A stretch of 64,000 nt of DNA from JAJDTQ01 sp963422385 (GTDB lineage Bacteria; Desulfobacterota; Binatia; UBA9968; JAJDTQ01). Below are positions 16,747 to 25,665 of this stretch, one piece after another (positions within the stretch are counted from its first letter, which is position 1; each line of letters opens with the position of its first letter). The stretch spans positions 3,658,001 to 3,722,000 of the forward strand of contig OY729432.1 of the NCBI GenBank assembly GCA_963422385.1. The letters are read 5' to 3'. Position numbers and translations under genes: made by a program. The notes below the pieces were generated by a model. That model was not told the origin of the DNA, made no database searches, and saw only the letters and a program-made list of their open reading frames with translations.

Positions 16747-18192
16747 CTAGGACCAATACGTCGTACGGTCGATGGGGATGTGCGAGAGGATCTCTCCCGG
16801 TATGAAATCCTCGATCTTGACCCGTTCCATCGCCTCGTCCGGCACCTTCGACACCGGCGAGAACGGACGGTCCAGCGGCCTCGTGGCATCCACGATCATG
16901 CCGGAGGTCTTGATCTCGTCCACCAGCGACGGGTCCAGGAAGTTGCCGCGGAAGAGCGGCTGCAGGATCGACACTTGGCGGTGCGGCTGCACGCGCGTCG
17001 CCAACCCCCACAGGATATCCGTCGGGTTGTACACGTTGATGTCGTCGTCGAAGACGAAAACGTTCTTGGTGTGGTCGAAGGTCAGGGCCGCGGCCGCCGC
17101 CCGGCCGGGGTCGCCTTCGGACATCTTCTTCATGGCGATGAAGACGTTGTAGTGGGCGTGCCGGCCCATCTTGCACACCGCCGTCACTCCCGGCACCGCC
17201 TCACGGCAACGCCTGAGATAGGCCCCCTCGCGCGGCAGGTCCATCCACGGCTTGTCGCCTTCCGGCGTGATGATGGACTGGAACATGGCGCCCTTGCGCC
17301 AGTTCATGGCCGTGACCTTGTAATCCACGCAGGTGGTGTAGCGCTGCGGCCCGAGATAGCCCGGGGCCTCGCCGAAGGGACCTTCCACCACCCGCTTGTT
17401 GGGTTGAAGCAGGCCTTCGATGACCAGCTCGGCATCCGCGGGAATGAGGAAACTGTCGCCCCAGGTGGAGGACGGCGTAAGCCGCAGGGGCTCCTGCATG
17501 TAGCCGCCGATGATCTCGAACTCGCTCACCTCGAACGGGCCGCTGTAACACGCGCCCATGTGGTAGGCCGGGTGGTGACCCAGGACCGTGGCCACGGGGC
17601 ACTCCATGTTGTTATCCTCGTAGTCCTTGAAGATCTTCCACAGGTGGCGAGGCGAGGCGTACAGCGCCGTGCTCTGCGGCGACTTGACCTCCATCCGATG
17701 GTACGAGCAGTTGTAGATTCCGGAGGTCCGTTCCTTGGTGACGGTGGACATGACGATATAGGGGCCGCCGTCCATGTAATGATGCCGCATGATGGGAATC
17801 TGGTAGATGTCCACGTCCTTGCCGGTCTGGACGTTCTGCATGACGGGCGCCTGGTCCCGCTCGATGACCACCGGGGCGATGCGATGCTCCTCACGCTCGA
17901 GACAGACATCGGTCATGGCCTCCCGGCTCATGTTCCTGTCCAACCCCAAGGCCACCTGGGTCTTGCCCTGCGAGATCTCGCAGTTCATGGTCAGCTTGAT
18001 GTCGGATGGCTTCCCGTGAAGGTTCAACGGGTTGTCGAAGACCAGGATGGGGAACTTCCTCAACTCATCCAGGTGCTTGATGAGCGCGCTCACGTCGTAG
18101 TGGGCCGGGTCCACCGGCCTGGTCACGTGGACCACCTCGTTGGGAATCTCTCGCCGGCAGTCTTCCAGAAACGATCCCAGGCTCTTGGGCAT
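16747..18192 (-). CDS. UbiD-family prenyl-FMN decarboxylase (paralogue 2)
   Basis: This 481-residue UbiD-family enzyme keeps the prFMN/catalytic residues: NCSYHR (N161, R166) and EGPFGE (E270, E275). It shares the family layout but is clearly divergent from the copies at 2603 and 43994. Its operon continues into the zinc-ribbon protein and the nucleotidyltransferase. It is divergent from the tctCAB transporter at 18381, suggesting that the transported carboxylate may be its substrate; that is inference. The ATG at 18192 is preceded by GAGAGAGGTG. Confidence 0.9.
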   Translation of the reverse strand: MPKSLGSFLEDCRREIPNEVVHVTRPVDPAHYDVSALIKHLDELRKFPILVFDNPLNLHGKPSDIKLTMNCEISQGKTQVALGLDRNMSREAMTDVCLEREEHRIAPVVIERDQAPVMQNVQTGKDVDIYQIPIMRHHYMDGGPYIVMSTVTKERTSGIYNCSYHRMEVKSPQSTALYASPRHLWKIFKDYEDNNMECPVATVLGHHPAYHMGACYSGPFEVSEFEIIGGYMQEPLRLTPSSTWGDSFLIPADAELVIEGLLQPNKRVVEGPFGEAPGYLGPQRYTTCVDYKVTAMNWRKGAMFQSIITPEGDKPWMDLPREGAYLRRCREAVPGVTAVCKMGRHAHYNVFIAMKKMSEGDPGRAAAAALTFDHTKNVFVFDDDINVYNPTDILWGLATRVQPHRQVSILQPLFRGNFLDPSLVDEIKTSGMIVDATRPLDRPFSPVSKVPDEAMERVKIEDFIPGEILSHIPIDRTTYWS

Positions 18193-18204
18193 GTGTCACC
18201 TCTC

Positions 18205-18228
18205 TCGTAAAGTGTTTCGTAAAGTGTT
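18205..18228. repeat. Two perfect 12-bp tandem repeats in the ubiD/tctC divergent promoter region
   Basis: TCGTAAAGTGTT occurs twice head to tail, immediately upstream of the ribosome site of UbiD-like 2. A repeat pair in a divergent control region could be an operator or a local duplication; there is no further evidence. Confidence 0.6.
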
Positions 18229-18319
18229 TGGATTCTCAGCGTCGGATTGTCTGGAGATTCGGGGTTCTTAACCGAAGCGCTTGAGGTTGTCAAACCGCGG
18301 CCGGAGCGGGCATTTGTGG

Positions 18320-18349
18320 TTGACACGCGGAGTCCATCCGAAATAGAAG
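18320..18349 (+). promoter_or_regulatory. Candidate promoter of the tctCAB operon
   Basis: A consensus TTGACA at 18320-18325 is followed, after 18 bp, by TAGAAG at 18344-18349 (4/6). The site is 31 bp ahead of the tctC ATG. Confidence 0.45.
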
Positions 18350-18380
18350 ATCACTGGACCAACTCGGGAAGGAGCACGCA

Positions 18381-19454
18381 ATGAACCGACGTTTCGCATC
18401 CCTTGCAGCCGTAATCGCCGCCCTGTGCATCGTCCTCGGGACCGCAGGGGCCGCCGAGGTCTCCTTCAAAGGGAAGACCGTCGCCATCCTGATTCCCTAC
18501 TCCGTGGGCGGCGCCGCCGATATCATGGCGCGGCAGATGCTCCCGTTCATCGGGAAGCAGATCCCGGGGAACCCCACCACCATCATCAAGAACATGCCCG
18601 GCGGTGGGGGCATCGTGGGCGAGAACTGGGTGTACAATTCCGCGCCGGCGGACGGCACCATCATCGGGCAGTTCTCCACCTCGGTGACGGACAGCATCTT
18701 CAAGCCCGGCAAGGTCAAGTTCGATCTGGGCAGGCTCCAGTGGCTGGGCGGCGTGCGGGAGACCACCGTCACCTTCGTCAGCAGGGATCTGGGCATCACC
18801 AGGGGCACCGAGCTTGCCGGCCTCAAGAAGAAGATCTTCTTCGGCACCACGTCGATCCAGAGCCCGCGCTCGATGCTGCCGAGGCTGCTCATGAAGATCC
18901 TGGGACAGGACCACAAGCTGGTCACGGGCTACGGCAGCAGCGGCGACATGCGCGCGGCCATCCGCCGAGGCGAGCTGAACATGACCAATGACAGCCAGAG
19001 CGGCTACTTCGCCGCCGTGCTGCCCATGGTCGAGGAAGGCGTGGTCGTGCCCATTGCCCAGGAAGGAACCGTCCAGGACGGAAAGATCGTCCGCGACCCG
19101 CGTCTGCCGGACCTTCCCACCTATTACGAGATCGTCCTGGAGCTCAAGGGCGAGTCCATCCGGAAGGACCCGAACTACCGGGCCATGGAGCTGCTGGCCT
19201 ACCTCGCCGGGGTTCGGCGCGGCTGGGTCTACGCGGCACGGGTTCCCAAAGAAGTTTTTTCGACCATGGCCGCGAGCTTCGACAGGTTCCTGAAGGATCC
19301 GGAGATGATCGCCCACTTCAATAAGGCCATCGGATTCCAGTTGGTCTCCCTGAACGCGCCCCAGGCCCAGGCCATCATCGACAAGGTGGTGGAAGTCCGG
19401 AAGAGCGACCCCCAGGCCATCGAGATCCTGAAAGCCATGGCCCGGAAACCTTGA
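18381..19454 (+). CDS. tctC: TTT-family periplasmic substrate-binding receptor (TctC/Bug)
   Basis: This 357-residue exported protein begins with a clear signal peptide (residues 1-24, cut near GTAGAAEV). The mature part has the Bug/TctC fold markers: VAILIPYSVGGAADIMAR near the N-terminus and NMPGGGGIVGENW, the ligand-loop segment. It delivers a carboxylate to the TctA/TctB permease encoded immediately downstream (10 bp gap). It is longer and more divergent than classical Bug proteins, like the copies at 41497 and 55670. A GGAAGGAG site precedes the ATG. Confidence 0.9.
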   Translation: MNRRFASLAAVIAALCIVLGTAGAAEVSFKGKTVAILIPYSVGGAADIMARQMLPFIGKQIPGNPTTIIKNMPGGGGIVGENWVYNSAPADGTIIGQFSTSVTDSIFKPGKVKFDLGRLQWLGGVRETTVTFVSRDLGITRGTELAGLKKKIFFGTTSIQSPRSMLPRLLMKILGQDHKLVTGYGSSGDMRAAIRRGELNMTNDSQSGYFAAVLPMVEEGVVVPIAQEGTVQDGKIVRDPRLPDLPTYYEIVLELKGESIRKDPNYRAMELLAYLAGVRRGWVYAARVPKEVFSTMAASFDRFLKDPEMIAHFNKAIGFQLVSLNAPQAQAIIDKVVEVRKSDPQAIEILKAMARKP

Positions 19455-19464
19455 ACGAGCCTTC

Positions 19465-21060
19465 GTGACCCTCAAACGAAGCCTGGGCTGGCTCATCCTT
19501 CTCACGCTCCTCGCGGTGTGGATCTTCCTGGCCCAGGGGATGGCCGGGAAGATCGGCGCGGCGTCGATGGAAGGCCTGTTCCGGGTCTTCTCCTGGCCCG
19601 CCTTCGGCTACCTGCTGCTGGGCAACGCCATCGGATTCGCCGTGGGCATGCTGCCGGGTCTCGGGGGACCGGTCACCATGGCCCTGATGCTCGGGTTCGC
19701 GTTCCAGCTCAGGATGGACGCCGTGGAAGCCTTCTCCTTCCTCCTCGGCATGATGGCCGTCACCGCCACCACCGGCGACATCACCTCCATCCTCTTCGGT
19801 ATTCCCGGCGAAGGGTCCACTGCTTCCACCATCGTGGAAGGACACCCCATGGCCAAGAAGGGCGAGGCCGGGCGGGCCCTGGGCGCCTCGCTCATGAGCT
19901 CCCTCATGGGCGCCATCATCGGCGCCGGCGCCATCGCCGTGGCCATCCCCATCGTCACGCCGCTGGTGCTCGCCCTGGGCACCCCGGAGTTCTTCATGCT
20001 CACCGTCGCGGGGGTTACGTTCGTCGGCGCCCTGAGCGGCGGCAGCGTGGTCAAGGGTCTGGCCGCGGGAGGCCTCGGCTTCATGTTCTCGCTGGTGGGG
20101 CTGGACATGCAGACCGCCACCGAGCGCTACACTTTCGGCTTCATGTATCTGTGGGGCGGCGGCGAGACCGGCGGCGCCGGCATCGGGCTCGTGCCGGCCA
20201 CGGTGGGACTGTTCGCCATCCCGGAGATCATCGACCTGGCCACCAAGGGGGGCAGCATCGCGCAAGCCCACGCGGGCCGGCTCGGCGGCGTGCTCCAGGG
20301 CGTCAGGGACGCGCTTCGCCACTGGTGGCTGGTGGTCCGGTGCAGCGCCATGGGCACCTACATCGGCATCATCCCGGGGATGGGCGGGCCGGTGTCTCAA
20401 TGGGTGGCCTACGCCCTGGCCATGCAGTCCTCGGGCAAGCAGGACCAGGTGGGGACCGGCGTCATCGAGGGCGTCGTGGGACCCGGCGCGGCCAACAACT
20501 CGACCCTCGGAGGCGCGCTGATACCCACCATCGCCTTCGGCATCCCCGGCAACGTCACCACCGCCATCCTGCTGGGGGCCTTCCTCATCCTGGGCCTGCG
20601 CCCCGGCACCTCCATGCTGACCAAGGACCTGGACGTGACGTTCTCGCTGGTCTGGGTCCTGGTGGTGTCCAATGTCATCACGGTTTCGGTCTGTTTCCTT
20701 TTCCTGAACCAACTGGCCCGGCTCACGCGCATCAAGGGCACACTGCTGATACCGCCGCTGCTGCTGTTCATCTATCTCGGCTCGTACACCCACACCAACA
20801 GCTTCGGTGACATTCTCGTTACCCTGATCTTCGGCGGCCTGGGCTGGCTCATGGTGGTCTTCGACTGGTCCCGGCCGGCGCTGCTGCTGGGCCTGGTGCT
20901 GGGCCGGTTGGCCGACAACTACCTCTGGATCACCTATTCGCGTTACGACTTCGGCTTCATCATGCGGCCCGGCGTGCTGATAATCCTCGGCCTCATCCTT
21001 GTCAGCATCGCCTATCCGGTGATCCGCGACCGTCGGCGCAGGCAGGCATCCGGCACATGA
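19465..21060 (+). CDS. tctA: TctA-family large permease subunit
   Basis: This 531-residue integral membrane protein has about 11-12 helices. It carries the two TctA signature loops, GMLPGLGGPVTMAL and a second IIPGMGGPVSQW, plus the conserved FGIPGEGSTAS and FGIPGN segments. It forms the transport channel of a sodium- or proton-driven tripartite tricarboxylate transporter. The start is GTG at 19465. It is followed by tctB with a 4-bp overlap. Confidence 0.95.
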   Translation: MTLKRSLGWLILLTLLAVWIFLAQGMAGKIGAASMEGLFRVFSWPAFGYLLLGNAIGFAVGMLPGLGGPVTMALMLGFAFQLRMDAVEAFSFLLGMMAVTATTGDITSILFGIPGEGSTASTIVEGHPMAKKGEAGRALGASLMSSLMGAIIGAGAIAVAIPIVTPLVLALGTPEFFMLTVAGVTFVGALSGGSVVKGLAAGGLGFMFSLVGLDMQTATERYTFGFMYLWGGGETGGAGIGLVPATVGLFAIPEIIDLATKGGSIAQAHAGRLGGVLQGVRDALRHWWLVVRCSAMGTYIGIIPGMGGPVSQWVAYALAMQSSGKQDQVGTGVIEGVVGPGAANNSTLGGALIPTIAFGIPGNVTTAILLGAFLILGLRPGTSMLTKDLDVTFSLVWVLVVSNVITVSVCFLFLNQLARLTRIKGTLLIPPLLLFIYLGSYTHTNSFGDILVTLIFGGLGWLMVVFDWSRPALLLGLVLGRLADNYLWITYSRYDFGFIMRPGVLIILGLILVSIAYPVIRDRRRRQASGT

Positions 21061-21623
21061 TCTCCCGACGACTTTCCATCGTCTTCACCGGCGGGTTGTT
21101 CCTGGTCATGGCATGGGCGCTGTGGGAGGCCTTCGGCTGGGAGTTGCAGGCCAGCCTCATGGCCTGGCTCATCGGCCTGCCCACGGCGGCGCTGCTGGCG
21201 GTCCAGCTTGCGCGGGAGTTCCTGGGGCGGCCGGAGCAGGCCGCGTCCGCCGGCGGAGACGAACCGGGGCGCCTCGACCCCTCGCTGGCGGAGCGGGATG
21301 CGGCGGCCCTGGACCCGGCCGAGGAACGGCGCCGCACCGCCAGCATCATCGGCTGGGTCCTCGGCTTCGCCGGCGCCATCTGGCTGATGGGCTTTCAGTT
21401 CGGGATCGGGCTGGCGACGCTGCTCTATCTCAAGAGCGCGGGCGAGAGGTGGGTCACGGTCATCGGCATCACGGCGGCCGTCCTGGCCGGAGTCGTGACG
21501 GTGTTCGACTGCGGCATGCACATCTTCTTTGCCGAGGGAAAGCTGTTCACCTGGACCGGGCTGAGCACCGGCCCGCTCTTCAACAGCTTCTGCTACCAAG
21601 TCACAAGCCCGTTCAAGGGCTGA
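21057..21623 (+). CDS. tctB: TctB-family small permease subunit
   Basis: This 188-residue membrane protein has four predicted helices, the first pair (about 8-48) and second pair (about 98-150) separated by an acidic/Arg-rich cytoplasmic loop. Position and size identify the TctB small subunit. ATGA overlap with tctA indicates translational coupling. The order receptor-large-small is C-A-B. A GC-rich inverted repeat with no T run (21631-21650) follows. Confidence 0.88.
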   Translation: MISRRLSIVFTGGLFLVMAWALWEAFGWELQASLMAWLIGLPTAALLAVQLAREFLGRPEQAASAGGDEPGRLDPSLAERDAAALDPAEERRRTASIIGWVLGFAGAIWLMGFQFGIGLATLLYLKSAGERWVTVIGITAAVLAGVVTVFDCGMHIFFAEGKLFTWTGLSTGPLFNSFCYQVTSPFKG

Positions 21624-21677
21624 CGAATAAACCCCGACGTTCCCGGGGGTCTCCACCTGTTCTGCGGGAAGGACGGC

Positions 21678-22766
21678 CTACAACCCGTAAAGCTCCCTGG
21701 CGTTGTCGCTCAGGATCTTCCGCTTCTGCTCGGCGGTGATGTCGTCGTTCCCGTTGAAGATCGTAAACGCATCCACCTCGCTGGAGGCGTCGGTGTGTCC
21801 GTAGTCGGTGCCGATGACGATGTTATCGTCTCCCGCATACTTCAGGACGTAGGGGAAATCGTCATCGGTCTGAGCCGACACGTAGACGCGGAACTCCTTC
21901 ATCGGGTTCTCGGGATAGTCCCTGCCCGCCGACCTGCGGAGGGTCTCGTTGACCACCCACGGCACCCACTGGGCGGAGGATTCGATGAATCCCCAGCGCA
22001 GTTCCGGAAAGAGCCTGGGAACCTCGCTCATCATGAGCGTGAAGCACGTGGAAACCGTGGGTATGCGGAACACCGGCAGTCCGCCGCCACTGTCGTAGCG
22101 CGGCCGGAACTGGGTTGCCAGCCTGGGGCTGCCGTTGGCGATGTGGATCCCCATCATCATGTCGAGACGCGTGGCCTCATCGAAGATCGGGTAGAAGTAC
22201 GGATCCACCAGGTGCCGGTTGCCTTCGAACGGCCGCAGACAGACGCCCACCGCGCCGTTCTCCCGGGCGAAGCGGATCTGCTCCAATGCCTCGCTCATGG
22301 TCATGGCCGGCACCACGCAGACCCAGCGAAGGCGTCCGCCGCCCTGTTTCCACACGTCCGCCATCCAGCGGTTCCAGCTCGCGCACAGGGCGATCTCGGC
22401 GTCGGCCTGGTCCGTCACCTGCTCGATCCACAGGGTGTTGTACATGACCTGAACGTCGATGCCGAGCTTGTCCAGATGATCGAGCCGCAGTTGCACGTCG
22501 CGCAGTTCCCGGGCCTCCCGGGGCGTCTGCATCTGCCGGCCGGCCTTGGCCGACACTTCATCGAGCTGCTGCTCGCTCAGGCTCTGGAAACGGAATCCCA
22601 GGACCCTCCCGTCCAGCACCCAGTACTGGGTGGTCGAGTCCTCGGGGGAGCCGAAGAGCTGGGGACGAAACTTCTTCTCCGACGCATCCAGATAGTCCCA
22701 CGTGTGCTCGGTCTCCACCACGTGAGCATCCGCGTCCACCACCATGTGGGTTCCGTTGCCGGACAT
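21678..22766 (-). CDS. Amidohydrolase-family (PF04909-type) metal-dependent hydrolase, copy A
   Basis: This 362-residue TIM-barrel enzyme has the metal-binding DADAHVVE near residue 11, a second His in MGIHIANGS, and a late Asp in IGTDYGHTD. These match the ACMSD/amidohydrolase-2 group, which decarboxylates or hydrolyses ring-derived acids. It is a tandem paralogue of the gene at 22785 (about 70% identical by eye, colinear apart from a one-residue gap). GGAGAAC precedes the ATG. Either copy may act on a compound moved by the neighbouring TTT system; the substrate is unknown. Confidence 0.9.
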   Translation of the reverse strand: MSGNGTHMVVDADAHVVETEHTWDYLDASEKKFRPQLFGSPEDSTTQYWVLDGRVLGFRFQSLSEQQLDEVSAKAGRQMQTPREARELRDVQLRLDHLDKLGIDVQVMYNTLWIEQVTDQADAEIALCASWNRWMADVWKQGGGRLRWVCVVPAMTMSEALEQIRFARENGAVGVCLRPFEGNRHLVDPYFYPIFDEATRLDMMMGIHIANGSPRLATQFRPRYDSGGGLPVFRIPTVSTCFTLMMSEVPRLFPELRWGFIESSAQWVPWVVNETLRRSAGRDYPENPMKEFRVYVSAQTDDDFPYVLKYAGDDNIVIGTDYGHTDASSEVDAFTIFNGNDDITAEQKRKILSDNARELYGL

Positions 22767-22784
22767 GTTCGTTCTCCTTTTCTT

Positions 22785-23873
22785 CTACGCGATGCCGTAG
22801 AGCGCCATGGGATTGTCGCTCAATATTTTCCGCCTGGCCTCGTCTTCCACCGTGGGGTCCGCCTTGAACTTCGTGATGGCGTCCACCTCGCTGGAGGAGT
22901 CGGTATGGCCGTAGTCGGTGCCGATGACGAGGTTGTCCTCGCCCGCGTACTTGAGCACGAAGGGGAAGTCGTCATCGGTCTGGGCCGTAACGTAGACGTT
23001 GTATTCCTTCAGGGGATTGTCGGGATAGTCCGCGTTGCCGGAGCGGCGCTTCGCCTCGTTGACGATCCAGGGAACCCACTGGGCCGATGACTCGATGAAG
23101 CCCCAACGAAGGTTCGGGAAGACCCGCGGCACCTCGCTCATGATCAGGGAGAGACAGGTGACCACCGTGGGCACCCGGAACGGCGCAAAGCCGCCGGTCT
23201 TGTCGTACCGGGGCCGGAAATGCGAGATCAGCCCGGCGCTGCCGTTGGCGATGTGCACGCCGATGGCCAGGTCCAGCTCCGAGGCAAGCTCGAACACCGG
23301 ATAGAAATAGGGATCCACCAGATGGCGGTCGCCTTCGAAGGGCCGCATGCACACCGCCACCGCGCCGTTCTCACGCGCGAAGCGCATCTGCTCCAGCGCC
23401 TCGTTCAGGGCCATGGCGGGTACCACGCAGGACCACCGCAGCCTGCCCCGCCCGGCCTTCCAGATGTCGGCCATCCAGCGGTTCCAGGCCAGGCACAGGG
23501 CCGTCTCGGCGTCCGCGCGGTCCGCCACCCGCTCGATCCAGAGCGTGTTGTGCATCACCTGGACGTCCACCCCCAGCTCGTCGAGCTGGGCCACGCGCAG
23601 GTCCACGTCATCGAGCTCGCGGGAGGCCTGGGGCGTGGTGAACCTGCGGCCGGCCTTGTCCGACAGCTCGTCGAGCTGCTGCTCGCTCAGGGTGGCGAAA
23701 CGCGCTCCCCGTATCTTTCCGTCCAGCACCCAGTACTGCTTGTCCTCTTCCCGGGCGCCGAACAGCACGGGCCGGAATTTCCTGTCGGACCCTTCGAGGT
23801 AGTCCCAGGTTCGCTCCGTCTCGATGACGTGGGCATCCGCATCCACCACGAGAGGTCGCCCGTTCTGTGCCAT
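22785..23873 (-). CDS. Amidohydrolase-family metal-dependent hydrolase, copy B
   Basis: This 362-residue enzyme carries the same motif set as copy A (DADAHVIE, VGVHIANGS, IGTDYGHTD). It is the upstream member of the tandem pair, with 18 bp between the copies. Differences are spread along the whole length, so the duplication is not very recent, and both active sites are intact. GGAGAC lies upstream of the ATG. Retention of two full copies suggests distinct substrates or dosage, which sequence alone cannot decide. Confidence 0.9.
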   Translation of the reverse strand: MAQNGRPLVVDADAHVIETERTWDYLEGSDRKFRPVLFGAREEDKQYWVLDGKIRGARFATLSEQQLDELSDKAGRRFTTPQASRELDDVDLRVAQLDELGVDVQVMHNTLWIERVADRADAETALCLAWNRWMADIWKAGRGRLRWSCVVPAMALNEALEQMRFARENGAVAVCMRPFEGDRHLVDPYFYPVFELASELDLAIGVHIANGSAGLISHFRPRYDKTGGFAPFRVPTVVTCLSLIMSEVPRVFPNLRWGFIESSAQWVPWIVNEAKRRSGNADYPDNPLKEYNVYVTAQTDDDFPFVLKYAGEDNLVIGTDYGHTDSSSEVDAITKFKADPTVEDEARRKILSDNPMALYGIA

Positions 23874-24007
23874 GATTTGTCTCCTCGGCCGATTTCACCT
23901 AGACTCGCAGGTGCTTTTCTCAGTACCCCGTACACCAGCACCAGTTAACGAACCTTGGGATCAGGTGTCAAGAAGTGCGCGGGGATCAGCCGGGATCCGG
24001 TCGAAGG

Positions 24008-24865
24008 ATGACGCCCCAATTTCTCGCCCTGGTGACCTCGTTCTTCTACGCCGGCTGCTTTCTGGCCACCCGGCGCGGACTGGTGTACTCCACGCCCACC
24101 ACGGCCGCCTACGTGGCTCTGGCCGTCAACAGCTCCATCCTGTGGGTGCTCGTCTTCCTGACCGGCGGCATCCCCGACGTCCCCCTGCCGGCCATCGCCT
24201 GTTTCGTGGCCGGCGGATGGATCCAGCTCGGCACGCGGCTGTTCGCCTATCACGGGGTGGCCCGTCTCGGGGCCAGCGTCACCAGCACCGTCCAGTCCAC
24301 CAATCCGCTGTTCGGCACCGCCCTCGCAGTGGTCTTCCTGCACGAGACGGTGACGCCGTTGCTGCTCTTCGGCACCGGCTCGGTGGTGTTGGGCATCGTT
24401 CTGCTGTCGTGGAACCCGCACCGGCAAAAGACCTACCGGACGTGGGAGTTGATCTTCCCGGTGGCCGCCGCCTTCACGGCCGGGGTGAACCACCCGATTC
24501 GACGCTACGGGTTGACCATGGCCAACGAGCCCCTGTTTCTGAGCGCGGTCATGGGCGCGGCCGCGCTGACCCCCCTGCTGCTCAACCTCGCCAACCCACG
24601 GGCCAGGAAAGGCATCGTGTTCGACCGGCGGGCCATGCCCTGCTTCCTGGTCACCGGAGTCTTCGAGGCGGTGGGGATCTGGTCGCTGGTGGCCGCGCTG
24701 GGGGTCGGCAAGGTGGTGGTGGTGGGACCCATCGTGTGCATCGCGCCGCTGTGGGTGCTCCTGGGCACGCTGCTGTTCTCCCGGGACATCGAGCAGGTCA
24801 ACCTGCGGACCGGCGTCGCCACCCTGTTCGTGATCGTCGGGGTCGTCGTGATCTACCTGGCGTGA
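24008..24865 (+). CDS. EamA/DMT-superfamily transporter
   Basis: This 285-residue protein has ten predicted hydrophobic helices in two EamA repeats, the second beginning near the WELIFPVAAAF segment. DMT proteins usually export small metabolites. I start it at the ATG at 24008 (GAAGG upstream) rather than the longer frame from 23975, whose extra residues are charged and non-membrane. It is divergent from the amidohydrolase pair. A related protein occurs at 58095. Confidence 0.88.
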   Translation: MTPQFLALVTSFFYAGCFLATRRGLVYSTPTTAAYVALAVNSSILWVLVFLTGGIPDVPLPAIACFVAGGWIQLGTRLFAYHGVARLGASVTSTVQSTNPLFGTALAVVFLHETVTPLLLFGTGSVVLGIVLLSWNPHRQKTYRTWELIFPVAAAFTAGVNHPIRRYGLTMANEPLFLSAVMGAAALTPLLLNLANPRARKGIVFDRRAMPCFLVTGVFEAVGIWSLVAALGVGKVVVVGPIVCIAPLWVLLGTLLFSRDIEQVNLRTGVATLFVIVGVVVIYLA

Positions 24866-24907
24866 AGCTGTCTGAGCGACGGGCCTCCTGCCAGCGCGGA
24901 TCGGGCC

Positions 24908-25001
24908 AGGAGCCTGTGCCGTAGAAACCGGACGCCCGATGCCCGGTCGGGTTTCGAACCAGCCCGGGCCGGCATCTCGCTACCGGCCATTACAGGCTCC
25001 T
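24908..25001. repeat. Inverted repeat with AGGAGCCTGT ends overlapping an esterase stop codon
   Basis: Ten-bp perfect arms lie at 24908-24917 and 24992-25001, enclosing 74 bp of GC-rich sequence with further small hairpins. The right arm runs into the TAG stop of the esterase gene. An AGGAGCCTGTC motif recurs near 53500. It fills the gap between two convergent genes. Confidence 0.6.
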
Positions 25002-25650
25002 ATGCGAGAACCTTGTCTCCGAGCCATGCCGACAGATCCGCGAGGCTCCCGGAAGTGATCTCGTGTCCCATGTCATACTCGCGGTACTCCACCGGGACCT
25101 GCAGCTTCTCCAGCAACGCGATGGAGAGCTTCGCCCGCTCCAGCTCGATCAATTCGTCCCGCTTGCCGTGATGCACCAGGGTCGGGAGCGAATCCACCCG
25201 GTCGGCCACGCCGAGGGCCGTCAACGTGCCCTCCCGCAGCCAGGAGCTCAGGATGCACATGCCAGCGAAGCGGTCCGGCTCGGACAACCCCAGGCTGTAA
25301 GCCATGCCGCCCCCCTGGCTGAAACCCAGGAGAGCGAGCTTGCAGCCTTCCAGCGGGTATCGTTCGACGCACTGGTCCAAAAAGGTCCGGAGCCGGTCGC
25401 GGGCGGACAGGAAAGCCGCGGTATCGATATCGCCGCCTAGGGACATGGGGAACCAGGCGTAGCCCGTCATGCCCGGGCCCAGTGCCACCTCCAGCGGCGC
25501 CTGCGGACAGATGACCCGAAACGCTCCGCCCGAAAGATGGGGTGCCAGCCCCAGCAGGTCCATGGCGTTGGCGCCCCGCCCATGGAGCGCCAGGATGGTC
25601 GGGTGGGGCCCCTCTCCCGGGGGCTCATAAACGCAGTGAAGCAGTTCCAT
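25000..25650 (-). CDS. Phospholipase/carboxylesterase-type alpha/beta hydrolase
   Basis: This 216-residue serine hydrolase has an oxyanion-hole HGRGAN segment, the nucleophile elbow GFSQGG, an Asp in GKRDELIE and a His in DMGHEI. These match the Abhydrolase_2 carboxylesterase group. It is probably cytoplasmic, since no signal peptide is seen. It lies 15 bp after the epimerase gene, so cotranscription is likely. The stop codon lies in a palindromic repeat. Confidence 0.88.
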   Translation of the reverse strand: MELLHCVYEPPGEGPHPTILALHGRGANAMDLLGLAPHLSGGAFRVICPQAPLEVALGPGMTGYAWFPMSLGGDIDTAAFLSARDRLRTFLDQCVERYPLEGCKLALLGFSQGGGMAYSLGLSEPDRFAGMCILSSWLREGTLTALGVADRVDSLPTLVHHGKRDELIELERAKLSIALLEKLQVPVEYREYDMGHEITSGSLADLSAWLGDKVLA

Positions 25651-25665
25651 TGACGTACCCGCCCC

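Noticed and set aside
24935..24975. tRNA-like T-arm sequence (GGGTTTCGAACC)
   Set aside because: No acceptor stem or anticodon arm can be built around it; it is part of the inverted repeat.
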